This document shows positions 7,300 through 15,234 of a DNA stretch of 19,627 nucleotides, piece by piece. The stretch is from positions 1-19,627 of the forward strand of contig JAPSFM010000100.1 in NCBI GenBank assembly GCA_035063885.1. The letters run 5' to 3'. The position numbers were made by a program, and so were the translations under genes. Numbering within the stretch: position 1 is the stretch's first letter; each line of letters begins with the position of its first letter. Origin of the DNA: CAADGY01 sp900696665 (GTDB lineage: Bacteria; Acidobacteriota; Terriglobia; Bryobacterales; Bryobacteraceae). A model generated the notes under the pieces. That model had not been told where the DNA came from. It made no database searches and saw only the letters and a program-made list of their open reading frames with translations.

Positions 7300-7323
7300 C
7301 CCGGCGCACTTACAGGCGCCGGG
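7300..7323 (+). terminator. GC-rich stem-loop after the ceramidase-like gene
   Basis: CCCGGCGC (7300-7307) and GCGCCGGG (7316-7323) pair perfectly over 8 bp with an 8-base loop, 10 bases past the stop codon. No T-run follows, so it is at most a non-canonical terminator or a 3'-end stabiliser. The rest of the gap (7324-7556) shows no gene that I can support. Confidence 0.45.
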
Positions 7324-7556
7324 TCCGGATGTTGCGAACCAAGTTCCGGCGGGGCGTGGTTTTGCAGCCCGTGTACTGAGGGTGCTGGTTCATAACCTGT
7401 ACCACCGTCAATTCGGTGTGCGGACCAGCGTCCCGGCGCTCCACTCCTGTCTGAAGCCATCCTCACAACCGTGTCCATTTTCACTTTTCGTTGGTCCGCG
7501 GACGGCGGGTGTAGAACTACTTTGCCTTTACACACCCTGACATGCCCTGAAAAGTA

Positions 7557-7585
7557 TTGTTGATGCCCCTGCGTTTTGCTATGAT
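7557..7585 (+). promoter_or_regulatory. Extended -10 promoter for the TonB-dependent receptor
   Basis: TGC-TATGAT (7577-7585) is an extended -10 element. TTGTTG at 7557-7562 is 17 bp upstream of TATGAT. The ATG at 7595 is only 9 bases after the -10 box and no ribosome binding site precedes it, so the mRNA would start at or within a few bases of the start codon. Confidence 0.55.
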
Positions 7586-7594
7586 CTCGCCAAC

Positions 7595-10500
7595 ATGATC
7601 TCGCTTAACCGTTTTCTGCTTGTTTTGCTACTTGCGCTTCCATTGCTGGCGCAAAACCCGGTCGTATCCGGACGCGTGACAGATTCGAGCGGCGCTGTGG
7701 TGCCGAACACCCAGGTACAGTTGAAAAACGCCGGTACGGGCGTTCTCAATACTACGACGACCAACGATGAGGGGTACTTCGTTCTACCGCCCGTGCCCCC
7801 GGGCTTCTATGATGTGGTTGCTGCCGCCACCGGCTTTAAAGAAGCGCGAGTGGATGCTGTCCGCCTGGAAATCGGACAAACGCGCACCATTAACCTCCAG
7901 CTACAACCGGGCGATGTAGTGGAATCGATCACGGTGGCCGACGTAGCTCCGCTGATCACCGCGAATCGCCCGGACCGAGGAACGGTGGTCGAAAACAAGT
8001 TTCTCACCTCCATTCCTCTGAACATACGCAATCCATACCTGTTGCTGGCGACCGTGCCCGGTGTAACAACAGGGCGGCTGGCTGGCGACAACACCGCCAG
8101 CCAATCCACTACGAATAACTTCCGTATCAATGGAGGACGTGGATCCACCAGCGAGATCCTCATCGATGGAGCGGCGAACACCGGCACCTACAACAACCAG
8201 GTCTCAGCCATGCCACAGCTCGACGCCGTACAGGAGTTCAAAGTCAACACGTCGCCCTATGCCGCCGAATTCGGCCGCACCGGAGGCGGCGTAGTCAGCT
8301 TCTCCATCAAGTCCGGCAGCAACGACTTGCACGGAACGTTCCACGAATTTCTGCGCAACAGCGTGCTCGACGCGGCGGGGTTTAATTCGAACCGGGCGGG
8401 GCTCACCGAAAAGCCGAGCTTCAAGCGAAATCAGTTCGGCCTTACCAGCGGTGGTCCCGTGTGGCTGCCGAAGCTGTATAACGGGCGGAACCGGACTTTC
8501 TGGTTTTTCGCTTATGAAGGGCTGCGCCAGAGGAGCCTGCGCGCCTACACGGGGACGGTGCCAACAGCACTGGAACGTAGCGGGGACTTCTCGCGGTCGT
8601 TCGATACCAACGCACAGCCTTTTGTGATCTACGATCCGCGTACAACGAGGCTCGATCCCAACCGGCCCGAGGGCACCACGCGCTACATCCGGGACGTGTT
8701 TCCCGGCAACCGGATTCCGCAGGGACTGGTCAACCCCATCGCCACAGCGGTGCTTGGATACTACCCCGCGCCGAATCAACCGGGATTGGGACAAAGCGAT
8801 ATCAACAACTATTTCGTAGCCGCCGCCGATTCCCTTGACGGCGACCGTATCGACGCGCGCGTCGATCATCAACTCACGTCCACGCACACCCTGTTCACTC
8901 GTTACAACTGGTTTCGCAATATCAACGCGCAGCCGCTGGTGTTCGAGCATTTCGCTTCTCCAGTCGAGACCCCGAATCGCATTCCGGGCATCAACTGGAC
9001 GCTCAATCACACCTGGACCGTCGGGCCGGGCACGATCTTCGAACATCATTTTTCACTGGCGCAAAGCGAGACCAATCGCATTCCGCTCAGCATGAATTTC
9101 GATCAATCCACCCTCAACATTCCACGGAACCTGATTGACGGGCAGCGGGTGAAGTACTTTCCGCGTTTCAGTATCGGCGGGCTGACACAGCTCGGGGTGA
9201 CGGGAACCGGATACAACACGGTGAAGTCCCGCACCTGGCAGTATGCGGCGTCGATGACGATGCTGCGCGGTAGCCATACCTTCAAGGCGGGGTTCGACTG
9301 GCGGCGCTTCCCGGTGAGCATCGACCAATCCTCGCCATTAGCCTTCAGTTCGACCGGCTCCTTTACGGCTGGCCCCAATCCGCAAGCCGCCGCGGCGCGA
9401 ACGGGCAGAGGGCTTGCCGATCTGATGCTCGGCATCTCCCAGGTGAGCTACACCCTGCGTCCGCCCGAAGCACATGTTCATCCCTATTACGCCTTATATT
9501 TCCAGGATGAATGGAAAATAAAACCGAAACTTACGCTCACACTGGGCTTGCGCTATAGCCTAGAACTTCCGAGAACGGAAAAGAATAACGTGTACGTGTT
9601 CCTCGACATGGAGTCGCCTTCACCACTGAGCGGCCAGGTTCCGGGATTCCCGGATCTGCGCGGCGGTGTAGGCTTTGTCGGCGTCGATGGGCGGGGCCGC
9701 CGGACGCAAATCGCCGACAGGACAAATTGGGACCCGCGGCTCGGTTTAGCCTGGGAGGTCAACGAGAAGACGGTGCTACGCTCCGGTTTCGGCGTTTTCA
9801 CGTCGTCACTGGTGCCGAACACGAACAACTCGCTCGGTTTTTCGCGCACCACTTCCTCGCTGGTGGCGGAACCGGACGGGGTGACGCCGCTCTTCAATCT
9901 CTCCAACCCATTGCCCGGCGGATTCCTTCCGGCCACCGGCAACTCGCTGGGGCTCCTAACGAATTTGGGGCAGGGTATTAACGGACCGCTACGCCAGCAG
10001 CGGCTGCCCTACCAGATGCAATGGTCCTTGGATGTGCAACGTCAGCTTCCCTGGCAGTCGATGATTGAGGTCGGATACGCAGGCTCTTCGGGCGTCGCCC
10101 TCCCCAGCGGCGTTCAGTATAACCAATTGCCACTCGGGTACATGAGCATGGGGACGGCGCTGAATCAAACGGTGGCAAATCCGTTCTACAGGATTATCAC
10201 CGACCCCACCTCGTCTCTCAGCCGGGCAACCGTCCAGCGCGGCCAGCTTCTACGCCCGTTCCCGCAGTTCACCAGCATGTCGGCGAACCAGGCGCCGGTC
10301 GGGCATTCCAGTTATCACGCCATGCAAATGCGTGTAGAACGGCGTTTCTCCGAAGGGCTGGCGGTGCTGTTTGCGTGGACCCATTCGAAGCTGATCGACA
10401 ACGTGGGTGATTTCGGAGGCTTTCTCGGCGCTGGCGGTTTCACCAACAATAACTGCTTCCCTTGCGACCGTTCACTCAGCTTCTACGACATTCCCGATGT

Positions 10501-11038
10501 CGTGCGCTTGAGCTTCCGCTATGAGTTGCCGTTCGGCGTAGGCAAGCCGCATCTCAGCCGGGGCGTGCTGGCGCGCGTTGCGGGCGGATGGTCAACGGCG
10601 ATGTACTTCACCTGGGACAATGGCACTCCGGTGCAGGTAACCGGTCCGAACGATTCCAATTCGTTCGGGGGCGGACAGCGCCCGGATGCCACCGGTGTAA
10701 GCGCCAAGATCGACGATCAGAAACTCAAAGACGGTGCCCTGTGGTTCAACCCGGCAGCATTCCGGCGTGCACCCCAGTTTACGTTCGGCACAGTGAGCCG
10801 CAATCTTCCGGACGTGCGTGTCCCCGGTTTCAAGAATTTCGACATCCTGATCGAAAAGCGCATCAGTTTCACAGAGCGGTACTCTTTGGATTTTCGGACG
10901 GAGCTTTTCAACGCCTTCAACAACGTCGTTTTCGCTGGGCCGCAGGCGAGCGTTACCTCCGCGGATTTCGGAGTCATCCGTCTCCAGCAGACAAACACTC
11001 CGCGGCAGATTCAGTTCGGCTTGCGGTTCAATTACTGA
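7595..11038 (+). CDS. Oar-like TonB-dependent outer-membrane receptor with carboxypeptidase-regulatory domain
   Basis: A 1147-residue outer-membrane transporter of the type abundant in Solibacter relatives, normally energised by TonB-ExbBD to import large nutrients such as glycans or peptides. Signal peptide 1-19 (cut near LLAQ). Residues about 22-105 form a carboxypeptidase-regulatory beta-sandwich (SGRVTDSSGAVVPNTQV, DEGYFVLPPVPPGFYDV). The plug follows (NFRINGGRGSTSEILIDG, then AVQEFKVNTSPYAAEFGRTGGG). About 240-1147 is the barrel, with many aromatic strand ends and a terminal IQFGLRFNY typical for BAM recognition. No SusD-like partner is nearby. Its 3' end overlaps the convergent phosphoesterase gene by 7 bp. 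The start is fixed by the signal peptide and the promoter just upstream. The ligand is unknown. Confidence 0.9.
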   Translation: MISLNRFLLVLLLALPLLAQNPVVSGRVTDSSGAVVPNTQVQLKNAGTGVLNTTTTNDEGYFVLPPVPPGFYDVVAAATGFKEARVDAVRLEIGQTRTINLQLQPGDVVESITVADVAPLITANRPDRGTVVENKFLTSIPLNIRNPYLLLATVPGVTTGRLAGDNTASQSTTNNFRINGGRGSTSEILIDGAANTGTYNNQVSAMPQLDAVQEFKVNTSPYAAEFGRTGGGVVSFSIKSGSNDLHGTFHEFLRNSVLDAAGFNSNRAGLTEKPSFKRNQFGLTSGGPVWLPKLYNGRNRTFWFFAYEGLRQRSLRAYTGTVPTALERSGDFSRSFDTNAQPFVIYDPRTTRLDPNRPEGTTRYIRDVFPGNRIPQGLVNPIATAVLGYYPAPNQPGLGQSDINNYFVAAADSLDGDRIDARVDHQLTSTHTLFTRYNWFRNINAQPLVFEHFASPVETPNRIPGINWTLNHTWTVGPGTIFEHHFSLAQSETNRIPLSMNFDQSTLNIPRNLIDGQRVKYFPRFSIGGLTQLGVTGTGYNTVKSRTWQYAASMTMLRGSHTFKAGFDWRRFPVSIDQSSPLAFSSTGSFTAGPNPQAAAARTGRGLADLMLGISQVSYTLRPPEAHVHPYYALYFQDEWKIKPKLTLTLGLRYSLELPRTEKNNVYVFLDMESPSPLSGQVPGFPDLRGGVGFVGVDGRGRRTQIADRTNWDPRLGLAWEVNEKTVLRSGFGVFTSSLVPNTNNSLGFSRTTSSLVAEPDGVTPLFNLSNPLPGGFLPATGNSLGLLTNLGQGINGPLRQQRLPYQMQWSLDVQRQLPWQSMIEVGYAGSSGVALPSGVQYNQLPLGYMSMGTALNQTVANPFYRIITDPTSSLSRATVQRGQLLRPFPQFTSMSANQAPVGHSSYHAMQMRVERRFSEGLAVLFAWTHSKLIDNVGDFGGFLGAGGFTNNNCFPCDRSLSFYDIPDVVRLSFRYELPFGVGKPHLSRGVLARVAGGWSTAMYFTWDNGTPVQVTGPNDSNSFGGGQRPDATGVSAKIDDQKLKDGALWFNPAAFRRAPQFTFGTVSRNLPDVRVPGFKNFDILIEKRISFTERYSLDFRTELFNAFNNVVFAGPQASVTSADFGVIRLQQTNTPRQIQFGLRFNY

Positions 11039-11958
11039 GAAGCGATACGGGCGGCGGGTTGCCGTTTCGCACCCGCCGCATTCGATTGCACCTGGAGACA
11101 TGAGAAGACGCCTGAATCCACGGTACGCCCGTTGCGCGAAATCGATTGGAAATACAGATTATTGCCGGCGATCTCCACGAGCATGAAGCTGTTGTCCTGA
11201 TCAAATCCAACGGCGGTCAAATCACTTTCTTTGCGGATATTGGAACGGCGCAGCTTGCCGGCGGCGCCTGAAATGAAATAGTAAATTCCGTGTTGGGGTT
11301 TGATGCGTTGATAGAAATGGTCGTGCCCGCTGAACACCACGTTGACATGGTATTCAACGAAGAGAGGCTCCAGCAAGGCCCGTAACTCCTCATCCGATCC
11401 GTGCCGCCTGCCGGAAGAATACAGCGGGTGATGAAAGAAACAGATCTTCCATTTGCTGTCTGATTCCCGAAGCTCCTTCTCCACCCAGGCAACCTGTTTT
11501 TCATCCATATCTGTGGTATCGAGCGCAAAAAATTCCACCTCACCCTTTTGGAATGTGTAGTAGCGTTTTCCGCCCATGTTGAAGAGTTTGAAAAAGCGCT
11601 GGCTCGGGTTATCGTGGTTTCCGAGCGAAGCGTAAAATTTCACTCCAGCATCGAGAAGCGGCTTATAAGGGCGTTCAAACTTTTTGACAAAATCGCTTTT
11701 GCTTTCGCCGCCATACATGTTGTCGCCCAACATGATGGCGAAGTCGAACGGGAATATCCGGTGGTAGCGGGCCATTGTTGCGGCGACTTCGTACTGCGCG
11801 CGGCCTCCCGTGCCGTTATCGCCGAGTACCATAAACCGGACGGAGTCCTTGTTATTGGGGAGTTTGAGATCGAGCTCCGAATGGCCGTTTACGGCAAAAA
11901 CGGCCCCCAGCAGTAGAACGAAAACCAATATCGAGTGGAGATAACTGCGACACTGCAT
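11032..11958 (-). CDS. Secreted purple-acid-phosphatase-like metallophosphoesterase
   Basis: 308 residues with all metallophosphoesterase motifs in order: GDNG (46-49), LGDN (77-80), GNHD (113-116), HHP (176-178) and GHDH (211-214). These bind a two-metal centre that hydrolyses phosphate esters. The layout and length fit the small tartrate-resistant acid phosphatase type. A hydrophobic stretch (about 8-24, ILVFVLLLGAVFAV) serves as signal peptide or anchor, so it should act outside the cytoplasm, perhaps releasing phosphate from organic matter. The first motif has Asn where the canonical TRAP motif has Trp (GDWG). No clear ribosome binding site precedes the ATG. It converges with the TonB receptor and diverges from the lipid-transport operon, so it is probably transcribed alone. 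Confidence 0.85.
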   Translation of the reverse strand: MQCRSYLHSILVFVLLLGAVFAVNGHSELDLKLPNNKDSVRFMVLGDNGTGGRAQYEVAATMARYHRIFPFDFAIMLGDNMYGGESKSDFVKKFERPYKPLLDAGVKFYASLGNHDNPSQRFFKLFNMGGKRYYTFQKGEVEFFALDTTDMDEKQVAWVEKELRESDSKWKICFFHHPLYSSGRRHGSDEELRALLEPLFVEYHVNVVFSGHDHFYQRIKPQHGIYYFISGAAGKLRRSNIRKESDLTAVGFDQDNSFMLVEIAGNNLYFQSISRNGRTVDSGVFSCLQVQSNAAGAKRQPAARIASQ

Positions 11959-11996
11959 TAGAAATATGTACTATCAGCTTCTCACACCTCAAAACC

Positions 11997-12013
11997 GGAA
12001 GGGAAGGGAAGGG
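11997..12013 (+). other. G-run tract with quadruplex potential
   Basis: GG-aa-GGG-aa-GGG-aa-GGG: four G-runs with 2-base loops, followed by a pyrimidine-rich stretch (12020-12039). It lies in the divergent gap between the phosphoesterase and the Mla operon (11959-12125). That gap has no other gene except a possible 28-codon frame from 12094 (MLEEFCTLD...) overlapping the permease start. Pairing of the G tract with the pyrimidine tract into an imperfect hairpin is an alternative. Confidence 0.4.
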
Positions 12014-12125
12014 CACTCGCCTCTCTTTCCCCTTTCTTCACAAAAAACGAGCACGGAGTGTGTCTATCGCGTCAAACTAGTGGTTAGCCGTCGATGCTGG
12101 AGGAGTTCTGTACGCTTGATCGCCT

Positions 12126-12911
12126 ATGCTTGAACAGTTCGGAAGTCGAACCATATCCTTACTCGAACAGGTTGGAGAAGTAGCGCGTTTTGGCGGGCGC
12201 ACATTTGTGGCCGCGCTGCGGCCCCCTCTCGAGTTGCAGGAGATCATGAGACAATTGCTTTCCGTCGGTTTCCGCTCCATGCCGCTGATTGCGGCCGCCG
12301 GTCTCGCAGTGGGTGCGGTGTTGTCGATGCACACGCGCGCATCCCTGGAGCGTTTCGGGGCGGAATCGCTGATCCCCGCGGGGCTTGCGATTGCGCTGGT
12401 TCGCGAGACAGGGCCCTTGACAACAGGGCTTCTATTTTCAGGGCGGGTGGGGGCCGGAATCGGGGCTGAGCTCGGTGGCATGCGGGTGACCGAACAAATC
12501 GACGCGCTTGAATCTCTCGCGGTGGACTCCTTCAAATACCTGGTTGTGACGCGTGTCATCGCGTGCATGATCGCAATGCCCATCCTGACGACTCTGATGA
12601 ATTTCATGGGCATTATCGGCGGATTCGTAGCGGAGACGGCCATCAGCGGTATGTCATTTGCCCTCTACTTCGACCGGGCGTTTTCCAGCATACGATTTGT
12701 GGACTATATTCCCTCGACGTTGAAGACGATGGTCTTCGGCTTTCTGGTTGGGACCATTGCTTCTTATCTGGGCTATCACGCGCGTGGAGGTAGCGAGGGG
12801 GTGGGCCGCGCGTCCACTTCCAGCGTGGTGCTCTCATCCATCATTTTGATCGTGACGAACGTGATCCTGGTGAAAGCGATTTTTTTCGTCTTTCCGGAGG
12901 CAGGCCAGTGA
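12126..12911 (+). CDS. mlaE: MlaE-family lipid ABC transporter permease
   Basis: The 261-residue inner-membrane permease of an Mla-type phospholipid transporter, which moves lipids between the inner and outer membrane. It has the N-terminal amphipathic segment, several membrane helices (for example about 52-68, 143-170, 195-215 and 237-256), and the family signature SGRVGAGIGAELGGMRVTEQIDALE near 115-140. An in-frame stop immediately upstream fixes the ATG at 12126. Oddly, the only good ribosome site (GGAGGAG, 12099-12105) is 20 bases away and better placed for another frame, while a small frame from 12094 begins with a similar peptide (MLEEF versus MLEQF). It is the first gene of a three-gene operon and overlaps the ATPase gene by 4 bases (GTGA). 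The symbol is by family; orthology to E. coli mlaE is likely but not proven. Confidence 0.92.
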   Translation: MLEQFGSRTISLLEQVGEVARFGGRTFVAALRPPLELQEIMRQLLSVGFRSMPLIAAAGLAVGAVLSMHTRASLERFGAESLIPAGLAIALVRETGPLTTGLLFSGRVGAGIGAELGGMRVTEQIDALESLAVDSFKYLVVTRVIACMIAMPILTTLMNFMGIIGGFVAETAISGMSFALYFDRAFSSIRFVDYIPSTLKTMVFGFLVGTIASYLGYHARGGSEGVGRASTSSVVLSSIILIVTNVILVKAIFFVFPEAGQ

Positions 12912-13657
12912 CAAATTCTCCGTCAGCCATTCGCCTGGAAAGCATATCGAAATCGTTCGGCTCGAGAACAGTGCTGCGAGACGTCTCCTTCGATGTGAAT
13001 AAAGGCAGCGTTTTTTGCATTCTGGGACGCAGCGGCACGGGAAAGAGCGTAACGCTCAAACTGATGGCCGGTCTGCTGCACGCCGACGAAGGACAGATCT
13101 ACATCGGGGACCGGGACATCACTAACCTGAACAGCCGGGCACTGGTGCCCGTGCGGAAATCCATCGGGTTTCTTTTCCAGAATGCCGCCCTGTTTGATTC
13201 GATCTCTGTCGGTGAGAACGTCGCGTTTCCTTTGCGGCGGCATACGAATCTCCCGGAAGACGAGATTCACAGCAGGGCGCAGAACAAACTCGAGCAGGTC
13301 GGGCTGGGCAAGGAATACGACAAAATGCCGGCCGACCTTTCGGGTGGTATGAAAAAACGGGCCGGTCTGGCGCGCGCGCTCGCACTCGATCCTGCTATTG
13401 TGCTGGTTGACGAGCCGAGCGCCGGACTGGACCCCATCACGTCCTCGGAAATCGACGAGCTTTTGGTAAATTTGAAATCCAGCCGGAATACCACTCTCGT
13501 CGTCGTGACGCATAACATCCCCAGCGCACGGCGCATTGCCGACGAACTCATCATGTTGCACGAGGGCGGGATTATCGCACGCGGATCGGTGGAGGAAATG
13601 GAACAGACGCAGGATCCTATCGTACAGCGGTTTATGGCGTCGGAAGACGCGGGTTGA
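12908..13657 (+). CDS. mlaF: MlaF-family ABC transporter ATPase
   Basis: The 249-residue ATP-binding subunit that powers the MlaE permease. Motifs: Walker A GRSGTGKS (40-47), Q-loop FLFQNAALFDSISVGENV (Gln91), signature LSGGMKKRAGLARALA (144-159), Walker B IVLVDE (164-169) with D-loop AGLDP, and switch His192 in VVTHN. The GTG start at 12908 overlaps the permease stop (GTGA), which indicates translational coupling and a stoichiometric complex. The LSGGM signature followed by KKR is typical of the lipid-transport (MKL-like) branch rather than of generic importers. No separate STAS-domain (MlaB) gene is in the window. Confidence 0.95.
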   Translation: MTNSPSAIRLESISKSFGSRTVLRDVSFDVNKGSVFCILGRSGTGKSVTLKLMAGLLHADEGQIYIGDRDITNLNSRALVPVRKSIGFLFQNAALFDSISVGENVAFPLRRHTNLPEDEIHSRAQNKLEQVGLGKEYDKMPADLSGGMKKRAGLARALALDPAIVLVDEPSAGLDPITSSEIDELLVNLKSSRNTTLVVVTHNIPSARRIADELIMLHEGGIIARGSVEEMEQTQDPIVQRFMASEDAG

Positions 13658-13661
13658 TCGT

Positions 13662-15116
13662 ATGTCTAAACGAGGAAATGTTCTGGTTGGCATTTTTCTG
13701 CTTGGCGGTGTGCTTCTCTTCGCGCTCGGTCTTTTCCTGATTGGCAACCGCCGCCTGCTGTTTGAAGACAGCTTTTATATCCACACGGAGTTCGCCAAGC
13801 TTGCGGGTCTGGCAAACGGAGCCAAGGTTCGTGTGGGAGGAATGGATGCCGGAGAAGTGGTCTCCGTGAATGTTCCTGCAGGTCCGGGCTCGAAGTTCCG
13901 GGTGCGGGCTCGGATTACGGAGAAACTCCATCCGCTGGTGCGGAAGGATTCGGTGGCAACTATCCAGACCGACGGAATCGTCGGCAATCAGTTCCTGCAA
14001 ATCGATCCGGGCACGGAGCAAGCGGCAACCGCTCCCGCCGAGAGCACGATTCCCAGCCGCGAGCCGTTCGCTTTTTCCGATCTGCTGCAGGAGTTACAGA
14101 CAACCGTAAAAATCGCCAACGCAACCATTGTGGACCTGCGAGGGGAAGTGGAGGTGGTTCTTCGTACCATCAATGAGACCGCCGGGGAAGCGACGGATCT
14201 CATCAAGGACGCGGGAAACGACGTGAAAGAAATTGCCAGTTCGGGCGCCAACATCTCCCGCGATCTGGGCGCCATCATCACCGATATGAGGGCCGGCCGC
14301 GGGACCGTGGGCAAGCTCCTTACCGATGAGCACCTCTATTCTCAAATCAAGGGAGTAGCAAGGGATTTATCGGAATCCTCGACGAACGTTCGCGGCATGA
14401 CCTCCGACGTCCGGCAACTCACGCAAGATTTGCGCGAGCGGCAGGTGATGGAAGAGGTGGAAAAAACGCTCAAGAACGTTCGCCAGATCAGCGATCAGGT
14501 GAAGTCGACCCTCGCCAAATTCCAGGGGGGCGACGGGACCGCGGATCTGACTACTGATCTGCGCCAGACGCTCGCCTACGCCCGCGAAGCAATGCAAGAC
14601 ATGGCGGAAAACTCCGAAGCGCTGAAACGCAACTGGTTTTTCCGGGGCTACTTCCGGAATCGTGGCTTCTACGATCTCGATTCGGTGAGTTTGCGCGACT
14701 ACACTGGCGGGCGATTTGCGCGCGGCAGACAGGTTAAGCGCGAGTGGGTCTACTACTCCAGCCTGTTCACATCTTCGAAAAGCGGGGGACTCGAAATCTC
14801 CGCGGAAGGCAAATTGAAACTCGACGAGGTGATGGGCGAATTTTTCCGGCACGGCCGGGACAGCTTTCTTGTCGTCGAGGGCTACGCCAGCGAGGGAACC
14901 GGGTCGGAACAGTTTTTGAATTCGCGCCGCAGGGCACGGGTGGTGAGAGACTACCTGGTGAAAACTTACCACATCCGTCCCTCCAGTGCGGGGACGATGC
15001 CGATGGGAGCGGTGGAGTCGAGCGTAAACGGCAAATACTGGGATGGCGTCGCTATCGCTCTCTTTTACACCGGAGAACCCGTACCGGAGAAGGCCAGAGC
15101 CGCGACCGCTCCGTAG
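13662..15116 (+). CDS. mlaD: MCE (MlaD-like) protein fused to a C-terminal OmpA-like domain
   Basis: 484 residues. An N-terminal membrane helix (about 7-27) anchors the protein in the inner membrane. An MCE lipid-binding domain follows (about 38-116: YIHTEFAKLAGLANGAKVRVGGMDAGEV ending FLQIDPGT, where the first part is residues 39-66). Then comes a long helical, coiled-coil-like stretch (about 138-315), including GRGTVGKLLTDEHLY. The last ~110 residues (about 360-470) look like an OmpA-type peptidoglycan-binding fold (FLVVEGYASEGTGSEQFLNS, then RRARVVRDYL), usually found in outer-membrane or wall-bound proteins. The start is taken at 13662, 4 bases after the ATPase stop; an earlier in-frame ATG at 13536 lies inside the ATPase gene and lacks support. 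The protein could bridge membrane and cell wall. No mlaC or mlaA is adjacent, so the tunnel may replace a soluble carrier (inference). Confidence 0.88.
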   Translation: MSKRGNVLVGIFLLGGVLLFALGLFLIGNRRLLFEDSFYIHTEFAKLAGLANGAKVRVGGMDAGEVVSVNVPAGPGSKFRVRARITEKLHPLVRKDSVATIQTDGIVGNQFLQIDPGTEQAATAPAESTIPSREPFAFSDLLQELQTTVKIANATIVDLRGEVEVVLRTINETAGEATDLIKDAGNDVKEIASSGANISRDLGAIITDMRAGRGTVGKLLTDEHLYSQIKGVARDLSESSTNVRGMTSDVRQLTQDLRERQVMEEVEKTLKNVRQISDQVKSTLAKFQGGDGTADLTTDLRQTLAYAREAMQDMAENSEALKRNWFFRGYFRNRGFYDLDSVSLRDYTGGRFARGRQVKREWVYYSSLFTSSKSGGLEISAEGKLKLDEVMGEFFRHGRDSFLVVEGYASEGTGSEQFLNSRRRARVVRDYLVKTYHIRPSSAGTMPMGAVESSVNGKYWDGVAIALFYTGEPVPEKARAATAP

Positions 15117-15176
15117 CCGTTGCGGCTCAGAAACAAAGGCTGTAACCCGCTCCCGCCCAGCTACGTCGCGTATCCT

Positions 15177-15185
15177 TGGTATACT
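15177..15185 (+). promoter_or_regulatory. Extended -10 promoter for the propeller protein
   Basis: TGG-TATACT at 15177-15185 is an extended -10 element; no good -35 is seen. Transcription would start near 15192, leaving a leader of about 43 bases. The leader contains an 8-codon frame (MRLSFRYL, 15212-15238) whose TGA overlaps the ATG of the main gene. Confidence 0.5.
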
Positions 15186-15234
15186 GTTGTATCCAGCCCG
15201 CTTGCGTCCAAATGAGGCTCAGTTTCAGGTACTT

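Noticed and set aside
8204..9049. 281-codon open frame on the minus strand
   Set aside because: Shadow of the TonB receptor; the receptor frame has clear plug and barrel motifs while this one has none.
13536..13661. 42-codon N-terminal extension of the MCE protein
   Set aside because: Lies within the ATPase gene in another frame; ATG 13662 directly precedes the membrane anchor.
12923..13747. 274-codon minus-strand frame opposite the ATPase
   Set aside because: The plus strand has complete ABC ATPase motifs; the antisense frame shows no recognisable domain.
15115..15127. AGCCG-ttg-CGGCT hairpin after the MCE gene as terminator
   Set aside because: Only 5 bp with a 3-base loop and no T-run; too weak to call.
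15043..15234. 64-codon N-terminal extension of the propeller protein
   Set aside because: Starts inside the MCE gene, has no signal peptide, and the internal ATG 15235 begins a good one behind a promoter.
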